Part shown: positions 35,429-42,643 of the stretch, piece after piece | Position numbering within the stretch: the stretch's first letter is position 1 | Layout of the letters: every line of letters starts with the position of its first letter | NCBI GenBank assembly: GCA_026645815.1 | Contig: JAPKMR010000015.1 | Location: 1-64,000, forward strand | Direction of reading: 5' to 3' | Source of the DNA: Anaerolineae bacterium | GTDB taxonomy: Bacteria; Chloroflexota; Anaerolineae; B4-G1; SLSP01 | DNA: 64,000 nucleotides | The notes under the pieces: model-generated | Databases searched by the model: none | What the model was told of the DNA's origin: nothing | Seen by the model: the letters and a program-made list of their open reading frames with translations, nothing else | Translations under genes and position numbers: made by a program

Positions 35429-36070
35429 TTAACGACGTAGCTCCGCCGCAGCAGAGGCAAGTACAGCCAGAATGCGTTCTTCGGGGACAGCCCCGCGCTG
35501 CACCACAGCCGGCGGCACAGTGATGCAGTCCACCACCGTGGAAATCACACCGTAGGGGGCAGGTCCGCCATCGAGCACCAGCGACACAAGATCCCCCAGC
35601 TGCTCCACAGCCTCAGCCGCGGTGATACAAGAAGGGTAACCCGAGCGGGCGGCACGCCCGACAATCAGATAGCCCCCCATGGCTTGCAACAATCCTCGCA
35701 GTGGGGTGGAATTGGGGACACGTAAAGCAATGCGTGGCGCCGACAAGGGGAAAGGGAAATCCGGCGCCGCCGGCAAAATCAACGTCACCACGCCGGGCCA
35801 AAAAGTGCGCATCAGGCGTTCTGCAACCGGCGTAAGCCGCGCCAAACGTCCGGCATTTGGGACAGAATCGAGCAACAGCGGCAGAGCAGGCCAGGGAGCG
35901 GTCTGCCGTCCTTCATAAAGCGTGCGAATCATCACATCCAACGCATCAGGGATGACGGCTACGCCATAGACGGTATCGGTAGGGACGATGACAAGTTTGC
36001 CAGCGCGCAAGTCCGCCAGCGCTTGGGCAATGGCTTCAGGCTGCTGAATTGAAAGGCAAGGCACACTCAT
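35429..36070 (-). CDS. YrdC/Sua5 family protein (threonylcarbamoyl-AMP synthase-like)
   Basis: A 213-residue protein with the YrdC fold: LRAGKLVIVPTDTVYGV, FWPGVVTLILPA, RIALRVPNSTPLRGLL and a STVVDC segment. In the family, the enzyme makes threonylcarbamoyl-AMP from threonine, bicarbonate and ATP for the tRNA t6A37 modification. The usual KxR spacing after TVYG is altered (YEGRQTAPWPALPLLL in place of KxRP..KPL), so a divergent paralogue rather than the main TsaC is possible. ATG 36070 follows an AGGAGG Shine-Dalgarno; the longer frame overlaps the upstream HAD gene. Confidence 0.8.
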   Translation of the reverse strand: MSVPCLSIQQPEAIAQALADLRAGKLVIVPTDTVYGVAVIPDALDVMIRTLYEGRQTAPWPALPLLLDSVPNAGRLARLTPVAERLMRTFWPGVVTLILPAAPDFPFPLSAPRIALRVPNSTPLRGLLQAMGGYLIVGRAARSGYPSCITAAEAVEQLGDLVSLVLDGGPAPYGVISTVVDCITVPPAVVQRGAVPEERILAVLASAAAELRR

Positions 36071-36081
36071 GCCAGCGCCTC

Positions 36082-36876
36082 CTACAATACAAAGCGCTCC
36101 AAAGCTACTGCCGCGCCATCCTCTTCCAAAGAGGGCGCAATCCAATCCGCAGCCGACTGCAAATGCGCGATTGCATTGCCCATCGCCACACCAACCGCCG
36201 CCCACTGGATCATGGGCACATCATTCTCCTGATCGCCCACCGCCATGACGTGCTCCCGCGAAATTCCGAGGTGCTGCGCCAGCCACGCTAACCCTGTACC
36301 CTTATCCACGCCCAAGGGGACAACCTCGATAAAGCGAGCATGCGAGCGAAAAACCTGCGCACGCCCTGCAAAGGTAGCGCGCAACAACTCTCCCATCGCC
36401 GGAATTTGCTCGGCCTCAGCCACAAACAACACCTTATCGGGAACATGACCCTCGAAAACCAGCTCCCAATCCGGGATAAGCGCATTCTCCAATCCCAACA
36501 GCGCTTCATAGAAGCTGGGTACCTCACGCAACTCCCGCAGGAAAATTCCACCATCCGCGTAGAGAACCGTGTGCCAACCCTGTTGCTCCGCGAGCGCAAT
36601 TGCATCGCGGGCAATCTCCACAGGCAGGGGAATCCGCAGTAGAGGCTCATCGGCATGGGTCCACTGAATCCACCCGCCCTGACAGGCGAGAAGCGGTGCG
36701 TCAAGATTCAAGTCAAGTGCATAGGGCAACATTGACGAGAACATACGACCGGTCGCCAGCGTCACCATCACCCCACGCGCCTGCGCCGCAGCCATCGCCT
36801 CACGCACGCGTGGGGTGATGCGCTGATCAGGTCCCATCACCGTGCCATCCAAATCAAAAGCAGCCAATCGTATCAT
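36082..36876 (-). CDS. Cof-type HAD-superfamily hydrolase
   Basis: A 264-residue haloacid-dehalogenase phosphatase, Cof/YidA subgroup: motif I FDLDGTV (D8, D10), motif II LATGR, motif III K in VDKGTGLAWL and motif IV GDQENDVPMI. These remove phosphate from sugar phosphates, flavins or other small molecules; substrate unknown. It lies between the PH-domain protein and the YrdC-like gene with 11-32 bp gaps. Confidence 0.9.
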   Translation of the reverse strand: MIRLAAFDLDGTVMGPDQRITPRVREAMAAAQARGVMVTLATGRMFSSMLPYALDLNLDAPLLACQGGWIQWTHADEPLLRIPLPVEIARDAIALAEQQGWHTVLYADGGIFLRELREVPSFYEALLGLENALIPDWELVFEGHVPDKVLFVAEAEQIPAMGELLRATFAGRAQVFRSHARFIEVVPLGVDKGTGLAWLAQHLGISREHVMAVGDQENDVPMIQWAAVGVAMGNAIAHLQSAADWIAPSLEEDGAAVALERFVL

Positions 36877-36908
36877 ATCGCAAATCCCTTACGCGTGCGC
36901 CTAAGGCC

Positions 36909-37811
36909 TCAAGCCGCAGCCAACAGAATGCTCAACGCCGCGATCCAGAGGCTGGATTGCAGCAATAACAGGCCCAACCAGAGGACACGGGCGAGCATAC
37001 GTTCGCGGCGATAGAAGATAATGCCAGCACCACCGTTGAACACCAGGAAAATCGCCCCAAGAAGCGCCAGGTAGAAAATGCGGTTAGCATTGGCGACTAA
37101 TAAGGGCAAGCCCTGTGCATCGGTCTGTAAGACAATCTCAGGGGGTAATGAGGGGAAACGCCAGGCCAATAAGCCTAAGAGCAATACCCATAACAAAACG
37201 CTGCTGCCAAGCAATCCCCAAATCATGGGGTCGCGCCAGCTCTCCCAATCAAAGATCGCGGGATGGCGTTCGGATTCCTCTACTTCCTGCGTGGGTCCCA
37301 TCTCCTGCCGCTCGCGCAATGCAGCGATGAAGTCCTCTTTGTTCACAGGCGAAATCGCATAAACACGCACAGCGGTCTGAATAAAGACCATATCGCCTGG
37401 GGGTTTCGAAGCGTAGAAGTATACAGGTCCCAGTCCTTCGGCCCTTCCCAAGCCAACCCATAGACCAGGCCAACGCAGCACACCGCGCAGACTCAATCCC
37501 TTAATCTCGGAGGCGGTGAGCACGTTTTGAATGGCGCTCAGCGGCACCTGCCGTTCATAAGCCCCCCACTGGATGATGACCGCGTTCCGATCCAGCGTGT
37601 AGATGGCATGGCTAAGCCCCCAGGTCCAATAGGCCAGAAAGCCGGCACAAGCCAAGGCAGCCAACGCACCAAGCCCCAAAATGAAAGTGAGGATAGAGAT
37701 GGGGTTGACAATTGCCAATCCCAACATCACAATCACCAGGATAATCAGCGCTGCCGCGAAAATAATCCCCAAGATCTGGCCCCAACGGCCATCCAGATGC
37801 CATTCGGTCAC
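36909..37811 (-). CDS. Bacterial PH-domain membrane protein
   Basis: A 300-residue protein. Two N-terminal helices (about 12-34 and 38-62) precede a PH-like beta domain (about 65-170, with YTLDRNAVIIQWGAYERQVPLSAIQNV), and two or three helices follow (195-215, 242-262 and 275-297). This layout matches YdbS/bPH-type membrane proteins of unknown function. GTG start 1 nt after the recR stop, behind GGAG, so translation is coupled to recR. Confidence 0.75.
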   Translation of the reverse strand: MTEWHLDGRWGQILGIIFAAALIILVIVMLGLAIVNPISILTFILGLGALAALACAGFLAYWTWGLSHAIYTLDRNAVIIQWGAYERQVPLSAIQNVLTASEIKGLSLRGVLRWPGLWVGLGRAEGLGPVYFYASKPPGDMVFIQTAVRVYAISPVNKEDFIAALRERQEMGPTQEVEESERHPAIFDWESWRDPMIWGLLGSSVLLWVLLLGLLAWRFPSLPPEIVLQTDAQGLPLLVANANRIFYLALLGAIFLVFNGGAGIIFYRRERMLARVLWLGLLLLQSSLWIAALSILLAAA

Positions 37812-37812
37812 G

Positions 37813-38463
37813 TTAGAGCTCCTGCCTTGATTCCAGGGCGCGGGTAAGCGTCACTGCATCGGCGTATTCCAGGTCTCCGCCCATAGGCAAGCCGCGACCC
37901 AGGCGAGTAACCCGTACGCCGCTGTGTTTGAGACGTCCCAGCAAATAGGCGGCAGTGTAATCACCCTCACTCGTCGGGTTGGTTGCTAGAATCACTTCCC
38001 GTATATCGCCTTTTGCCAGGCGCAGCTCCAGTTCTTTGATGCGCAAGTCCTCCGCGAAGATGCCCTCCATGGGAGAGAGCGCGCCATTAAGAACATGAAA
38101 CACACCCCGATATTGCTCAGTTCGCTCCAATGCCAACAAGTCGAGCGGCTCCTCGACCACGCAGAGCAACCCGTGATCGCGTGCCAGATCCGCACAAATA
38201 GGGCAAGGGTCTTGTTCGGTCACATTGAAGCATTGTGAGCAAAAACGGGTATTCTCAACCAGATTGCGGAGCGCCTCTGCCAGGCGCAGCGCCAAAGTTG
38301 GCGGCGCCAAGGTTGGCGGCGCCTGGGTTGGCGCTGCCGGTTCCGATCGTCCTCTCAGCAGATGGAATGCCAGGCGTGAGGCCGTTTTGGGGCCGATACC
38401 GGGCAATTCAGAGAAAGTCTCGATCAGTTGGGTAACGGAAGGGGGTACAGCACCCTGCACCAT
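37813..38463 (-). CDS. recR: Recombination protein RecR with repeat-expanded linker
   Basis: A 216-residue RecR: helix-hairpin-helix LPGIGPKTASRLAFHLL, zinc finger CSQC...CPIC and Toprim domain with VEEPLDLLALE and ATNPTSEGDYTA. RecR with RecF/RecO loads RecA at gaps. It is somewhat longer than usual (about 200) because of a Pro/Ala/Thr insertion (PTQAPPTLAPPTLA, about 45-58) between the HhH and zinc finger, encoded by a 15-bp tandem repeat. It is the third gene of the conserved dnaX-ybaB-recR order. Confidence 0.95.
   Translation of the reverse strand: MVQGAVPPSVTQLIETFSELPGIGPKTASRLAFHLLRGRSEPAAPTQAPPTLAPPTLALRLAEALRNLVENTRFCSQCFNVTEQDPCPICADLARDHGLLCVVEEPLDLLALERTEQYRGVFHVLNGALSPMEGIFAEDLRIKELELRLAKGDIREVILATNPTSEGDYTAAYLLGRLKHSGVRVTRLGRGLPMGGDLEYADAVTLTRALESRQEL
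38291..38335 (-). repeat. Three 15-bp tandem repeats inside recR
   Basis: Units at 38291-38305, 38306-38320 and 38321-38335 share GTTGGCG at the same phase and preserve the frame, encoding the APPTL repeats. The third unit has diverged at a few positions. Confidence 0.8.
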
Positions 38464-38466
38464 GGA

Positions 38467-38799
38467 TTATAGGCCCGGCAGGCCCATTCCTCCGGTCACG
38501 GCTGACATACGTTCAGCCATCATTGCTCGCGCCTTCTGGATGGCTTCGTTGACCGCAGCCAGAATCAGGTCTTGCAACATTTCGACGTCCTCAGGGTCCA
38601 CCACATCGGGCTTGATGGCGATATCACGCACCTCTAAACCACCCGTGATGCTGACTTCTACGGCACCACCGCCCACACTGGCGGTAACCACCTGTTGCTC
38701 CACCTCGCTTTGAATCCGTTCCACTTCTTGCTGCATCTGCTGTACCTGGCGCATCAAATTACCAGGGTCGAGCCGCATTCCACCACCTCTTCGTGACAT
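38467..38799 (-). CDS. YbaB/EbfC family nucleoid-associated protein
   Basis: A 110-residue protein with the N-terminal helix QVQQMQQEVERIQSEVEQQ, the beta strand VVTASVGGGAVEVSITG and ALNEA-like VNEAIQKARAMMAE. YbaB proteins bind DNA as dimers. The gene lies between dnaX and recR, its conserved location. The Shine-Dalgarno is GGAGGAA. Confidence 0.93.
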   Translation of the reverse strand: MSRRGGGMRLDPGNLMRQVQQMQQEVERIQSEVEQQVVTASVGGGAVEVSITGGLEVRDIAIKPDVVDPEDVEMLQDLILAAVNEAIQKARAMMAERMSAVTGGMGLPGL

Positions 38800-38829
38800 A
38801 ATGAGATTCCTCCTTATAAAAATAGTGCT

Positions 38830-38852
38830 CGACGCATTTCAGAAATGCGTCG
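38830..38852 (-). terminator. Hairpin between dnaX and ybaB
   Basis: A 23-bp palindrome (11-bp arms around one central base), followed on the minus strand 7 nt later by TTTTT. It may be a partial terminator that lowers ybaB-recR transcription relative to dnaX. Confidence 0.5.
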
Positions 38853-38872
38853 TCCAACATCTAGCATTGCGA

Positions 38873-40582
38873 TTATTCAACGATCTTTGGGTCCGCTCCC
38901 AGCTCAACTCTCGCCCGCCGAATAAGTGGATCACCGTCCAAAAGGTCTTCTGGTGCCTGGGACAGGCGTGGCGCTGGTGACGCCGGCGGCGTTGAGGGTG
39001 ATGAAGCTGGCGTCGTTGGCGCGGCCAAGGGCACAGAACTTGAGGTCGAACCAGACCAATCTTTTTCCAGCTCGCAGCGTATCCGCAGGGGGCTTCCCAG
39101 CAACTTTGAAATCAGGCTCTCGAGCGTCGCGCGATTCTCAGGCGTATTGACCTTGCCACGGTGGAAATTGTGTTTGAATCCCAACACCAGCTGCCCGTCT
39201 CCGTCCTGCCCCAGAGGACGCGCATCATTTAGAAGCGCCGAGAGGGAGAGGTCCACCGCACGCATCTGGCTCTTAATATCCGGCCAACGGGAAACCACAT
39301 CGCCCACGAGCGAATCCATATCGGCAGCCTGTGCCGGTGCGGGGGTGACGCTCCCAGGTTGAGCGACCTCAGGGGGACGCGCAGGGGGCACCGAAGGTTG
39401 CGGTCCTTGGGAAGGCGCGATGGGCACGGGTGCAGGGGCAGGCGCGATGTTCCGAGCAGCGGGTGCGCTACCGGGGTTCGGAGATTGAACCGGCGCTACC
39501 GGCATCGCCCCAACGGCAGATTCAACAAAGGCGAGCTCCAGCGGCAGCTGTGGCTGCCAACCGGCGCCACGTTCAGAAGCGACCTCGCTGAAGAGACGCG
39601 CCGCTGCCGCCAGGCGCCCCGGGTCTGCTTGCTGCGCCAGGTTCTGAAATTCACGGCGTTCCTCCGCGGTAAGTTCTACCCACAATTCCTCGGCGCCCAT
39701 ACGCATCAGCAACAGGCCCCGCATCGTGTCTGCCAGCTGCCGCGCCAATTGCCGGGGGTCTGCACCACCATCTACAGCACGATTGAGCACCTCTAGGGCC
39801 GTGGACGACTGCCCGGCGAACCAGGCACGTATCAGGGCGTGAATCACCTCGCGACGCTCAGCACCCAAAATCAACCGCACCTGCTCGGCGGTCACTGTGC
39901 CGCCAGATGCCATCTGATCTAACAAACTGATCGCATCACGGACACTCCCGGTCGCGGTACGGGCAATCAGCGCAAGCGCCTCCGGCTCGATCTCAATATC
40001 CTCAGCAGCAGCGATATCACGTAGACGCCCGACAAGGAGCTCCACAGGAATACGCCGGAATTCAAAGCGCTGGCAGCGCGAGAGCACGGTAGCGGGAATC
40101 TTGTGTACTTCAGTAGTCGCAAGCACAAAAATAACATGGGGAGGGGGCTCTTCCAGCGTTTTCAACAGCGCATTGAAGGCCGAATTGGAGAGCATGTGCA
40201 CTTCGTCAATCACGTAGACTTTATAGCGCGCCTGCGCGGGTTGGAAATTTATCCGCTCCAGCAAATCGCGCACATCATCCACGCCGGTGTTGGAAGCCGC
40301 ATCAATCTCGATGAGGTCCATGAGGCGCCCGGCACTTACCGCCTGGCAAATCTCGCACTTATCGCAGGGGCGCTCTTCCATAGGCGCGAGGCAGTTCACG
40401 GCCTTCGCCAAGAGGCGCGCAGTGGTAGTCTTGCCGGTGCCGCGTGGACCAGCGAGCAAATAGGCATGGTGAAGATGCCCCAGGCGCAAGGCGTTGCGCA
40501 GTGTGCGCACCACGTGTTCCTGCCCAATCAGATCTTCAAATGTCTGTGGACGCCATTTGCGATACAGTGCTTGTTGCGCCAT
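38873..40582 (-). CDS. dnaX: DNA polymerase III subunit gamma/tau
   Basis: A 569-residue clamp-loader subunit: Walker A GPRGTGKTTTAR, zinc module with CLAPMEERPCDKCEIC, Walker B YVIDEVHMLS, sensor 1 LATTEVHKIPATVLSRCQRF, and a Pro/Ala-rich linker (about 370-430) before the C-terminal domain. No run of six A suited to the E. coli-type -1 frameshift was seen, so only the full-length form is predicted. AAAGGAGG precedes the ATG. First gene of the dnaX-ybaB-recR operon. Confidence 0.96.
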   Translation of the reverse strand: MAQQALYRKWRPQTFEDLIGQEHVVRTLRNALRLGHLHHAYLLAGPRGTGKTTTARLLAKAVNCLAPMEERPCDKCEICQAVSAGRLMDLIEIDAASNTGVDDVRDLLERINFQPAQARYKVYVIDEVHMLSNSAFNALLKTLEEPPPHVIFVLATTEVHKIPATVLSRCQRFEFRRIPVELLVGRLRDIAAAEDIEIEPEALALIARTATGSVRDAISLLDQMASGGTVTAEQVRLILGAERREVIHALIRAWFAGQSSTALEVLNRAVDGGADPRQLARQLADTMRGLLLMRMGAEELWVELTAEERREFQNLAQQADPGRLAAAARLFSEVASERGAGWQPQLPLELAFVESAVGAMPVAPVQSPNPGSAPAARNIAPAPAPVPIAPSQGPQPSVPPARPPEVAQPGSVTPAPAQAADMDSLVGDVVSRWPDIKSQMRAVDLSLSALLNDARPLGQDGDGQLVLGFKHNFHRGKVNTPENRATLESLISKLLGSPLRIRCELEKDWSGSTSSSVPLAAPTTPASSPSTPPASPAPRLSQAPEDLLDGDPLIRRARVELGADPKIVE

Positions 40583-40643
40583 AGTCCTCCTTTGTCCAAC
40601 AATGAATAGTCTATCACGGATGGGCAGAGAGGCAACCAGCTTG

Positions 40644-40925
40644 GGGTATAGGAGTGCGTTTCAAAACGGGGGTGAAAATCTCAGGCGCCCCTACAGGGCG
40701 CAGAGAAAAATTGATTTTTGGCGGTGGGGCTTTGCCCCACCGCCAAAAATCAATCAAAGAAAGGCATTTGTATGATAGTCATCTTGCTTTTACCCCAAGG
40801 TTGAAACGCACCTGGGTATAGGACAATTTTTGGGGGAGTTCAGAGGTCAGATTGGTGAGACAATGCGTTTAGACACTTGGTCGCGCCAAAGAAGCGCAGA
40901 GGGTGGTTTTTTGTGATTTTCAAAT
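40644..40925 (+). repeat. Repeat family 2, copy 1, interrupted by a MITE-like element
   Basis: The part from 40814 to about 40925 matches 61453-61597: GGGTATAGGACAA, AGTTCA, GTTTAGACACTTG, GCGCAGAGGGT and GTTTTTTGTG occur in the same order and spacing class. GGGTATAGGA also stands at 40644-40653, just left of the family 1 element, so copy 1 seems to have been split by that insertion with a 10-bp duplication. No coding capacity. Confidence 0.6.
40654..40811 (+). mobile_element. MITE-like element family 1, copy C (complete)
   Basis: 158 bp with perfect 11-bp terminal inverted repeats (GTGCGTTTCAA at 40654-40664; TTGAAACGCAC at 40801-40811). The centre is a perfect 20-bp inverted repeat (40711-40730 with 40734-40753, loop TTT). 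GGGTATAGGA flanks it on both sides (40644-40653 and 40814-40823), consistent with a target-site duplication, although the right copy is 2 nt away from the end. It is too short to code for a transposase. Copies A and B lie at 7180 and 16663. Confidence 0.75.
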
Positions 40926-40941
40926 TCCACGTTTCTTGAGC

Positions 40942-40970
40942 TTGACAAGCATGATGAAACTGATTACAAT
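40942..40970 (+). promoter_or_regulatory. Strong sigma70-type promoter of the eRF1-like gene
   Basis: Consensus TTGACA at 40942-40947, 17-nt spacer, TACAAT at 40965-40970. It lies just downstream of repeat family 2 copy 1 and leaves a leader of about 250 nt. Confidence 0.8.
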
Positions 40971-41043
40971 GATATTGAACCGTATAAAGGCAATGTGGGG
41001 TTATGCGGGGAGTGCGTAACGATGACCACAAACAAAGGAAAAA

Positions 41044-41078
41044 GACTGCGGGCGACCTGAAGAAGGAAGCCCGCAGTC
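41044..41078 (+). promoter_or_regulatory. Hairpin in the long leader of the eRF1-like gene
   Basis: A perfect 10-bp stem (41044-41053 with 41069-41078) with a 15-nt purine-rich loop containing GAAGGA. No T-run follows. It sits mid-leader; the rest of 40971-41224 shows no gene. It may affect mRNA stability or be an attenuator; no known riboswitch class was recognised. Confidence 0.5.
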
Positions 41079-41224
41079 GCTTGTTACCAGACAGATGTGT
41101 TGAGATTTAGTCCTAAGCAATATGACAAGGAGGTGTCAACCAAGAAATCGCCGATAAGACGCAAACCACCAGCGTGCTCAAGACGAGCACAACACACTAA
41201 TCTCGAAGAAAGGGGTTTAAGACT

Positions 41225-42328
41225 ATGTTCGACGAGAGTTTGTTGCGAGACCTGGCTGCCATTGAAGCTTCTGGACCCATCCTCAGTGTCTATCTCAATG
41301 TAGATTCTACCCAACACACGGCGGACGAATACCGGCTAACCCTGCGTGAGATGCTAAGGAGCGTCGAAGGGCAAGCTGAAGCCGCCGACATCGAAGCCAT
41401 CAAACGCTATGTTGACCTGGAATATGATTGGTCAGGCCGGGGAGTGGTCATGTTCTCCCGGCAAACAGATGGTCTATGGCATGCCCTAACACTCGCAATG
41501 CCTGTGCGCTCTGGCGTTACTGTTGCTCAAAAACCGTATATCTCTCCCCTCGTCGAGCTGGATGGGCTTTACGGGCGTCACGCTGTGGCGCTTGTAGACC
41601 GACAGGGTGGACGTTTCTTTGTCTTTCAGATGGGTGTCGTCGTAGACCAAGAGGGTTATCTAGGGGAAGAGGTGCGCGGCATGCACAAGGGACGCGGCTC
41701 TTCCATCATCGGAATGCACGGCGGCGGCGCCGACGCCGGGCGCAAAGAAGCAGAAGTCATTCAGCGCAACCTGCGGGAGACCGCGAGCGCGCTCAATACC
41801 TTCTGCCACCGGCATCACCCGCGCCGCCTGCTGCTTGCGGGCGCCGAACGGACGGTGGCGCAATTCCAGGAACATCTGCCCGCACAGCTTCAGTCCATAG
41901 TGGCAGGGACCTTTGTGGCAGATATGGAAGCCGGCGAGCACGAAATCAAAGAACACTCGCTCGCCATTCTGCAACAGCTGAGCGAGCAACGCAAGAAGAC
42001 CATCGCCGAGACCATTGTCACCGCAGCGGCTAAAGGCAGCAATGGCGTCATTCGATTGGGCGAAACCCTGAGCGCCGCCAACGAAGGGCGCGTTCAGGTT
42101 CTGGTAATCGAGCGCGATTTCCACAAACCGGGATACCGGTGTACCAGTTGCGGTTATCTCACAACGCAACAGCTTGAGAAATGCCCCTTCTGCGGCGGTA
42201 TATTTGCAGAGATTGCCGATGCAGCCGAAGCAGTGGTCACGCGGGTGGTAGAGAAGGGCGGCGCAGTAGAAGTTGTAGAGAACGGTTTGATGGGTGAGGC
42301 CCGCATCGGAGCGCTGCTGCGCTACTAA
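41225..42328 (+). CDS. Bacterial eRF1-like (baeRF/Vms1-type) protein with zinc ribbon
   Basis: A 367-residue protein resembling the bacterial and archaeal relatives of peptide-chain-release factor eRF1. The central region (about 118-230) has the domain-2/3 pattern AVALVDRQGGRFFVFQMG, a glycine-rich loop HGGGADAG at the place of the GGQ/GSQ catalytic loop, and RRLLLAGAERTVAQFQEHLP. The C-terminal part has a zinc ribbon (CTSCGYLTTQQLEKCPFCGG, about 302-321) and an insert reminiscent of eL30/pelota-like domain 3. Family members are thought to act in ribosome rescue or tRNA hydrolysis. Strong promoter and long leader. A small membrane protein gene follows 4 bp later. Confidence 0.75.
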   Translation: MFDESLLRDLAAIEASGPILSVYLNVDSTQHTADEYRLTLREMLRSVEGQAEAADIEAIKRYVDLEYDWSGRGVVMFSRQTDGLWHALTLAMPVRSGVTVAQKPYISPLVELDGLYGRHAVALVDRQGGRFFVFQMGVVVDQEGYLGEEVRGMHKGRGSSIIGMHGGGADAGRKEAEVIQRNLRETASALNTFCHRHHPRRLLLAGAERTVAQFQEHLPAQLQSIVAGTFVADMEAGEHEIKEHSLAILQQLSEQRKKTIAETIVTAAAKGSNGVIRLGETLSAANEGRVQVLVIERDFHKPGYRCTSCGYLTTQQLEKCPFCGGIFAEIADAAEAVVTRVVEKGGAVEVVENGLMGEARIGALLRY

Positions 42329-42332
42329 AGGT

Positions 42333-42557
42333 ATGGCGCCACAGCCCACCGATCCACGTCGCTATCGCCGCCAGACTGAGCAACGCCTGCTCGCCGGCGT
42401 GATAGTGACACTGGTAGCGGGGGGCAGCGGTTTAGTCTGGATCATCTTTGGCAGAGAAGCCGGTCTCAGCTCGCTGCTCTGCCTGATTCCAGGAGCCATC
42501 GTTATCGTGGTACTGTGGTTGGTATTGAGCGGGATTGAAAAGCTCACCCGTTCCTGA
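42333..42557 (+). CDS. Small two-helix membrane protein
   Basis: A 74-residue protein with a basic N-terminus (PRRYRRQTEQR) and two hydrophobic helices (about 20-38 and 45-65). It starts 4 nt after the eRF1-like stop, with AAAGG inside the junction, and is followed by a terminator. Conserved as a hypothetical in my judgement only by gene position; no function visible. Confidence 0.65.
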   Translation: MAPQPTDPRRYRRQTEQRLLAGVIVTLVAGGSGLVWIIFGREAGLSSLLCLIPGAIVIVVLWLVLSGIEKLTRS

Positions 42558-42574
42558 AGTTCAAACGACGGTTG

Positions 42575-42608
42575 AAAAAGCCCCCTGCAAAGTGCAGGGG
42601 GCTTTTCT
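42575..42608. terminator. Bidirectional intrinsic terminator
   Basis: A perfect 10-bp stem (42580-42589 with 42593-42602, 3-nt loop) flanked by A-run on the left and TTTT on the right; it serves the plus-strand eRF1-like unit and the minus-strand gdh gene. Confidence 0.88.
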
Positions 42609-42643
42609 TTCAGAGAACTCCGAAATAAGGTGTCAGGGGAGAA

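Noticed and set aside
39055-39070. Possible dnaX frameshift site (A-rich run before GATTGG on the minus strand)
   Set aside because: It has five A and lacks the A-AAA-AAG heptamer and downstream stem needed for the E. coli-type event.
41097-41303. Short open frame in the leader of the eRF1-like gene behind a perfect AAGGAGGTG
   Set aside because: It would overlap the start of the eRF1-like gene by 79 bases in another frame with atypical composition; the AAGGAGG may be fortuitous or act in leader regulation.
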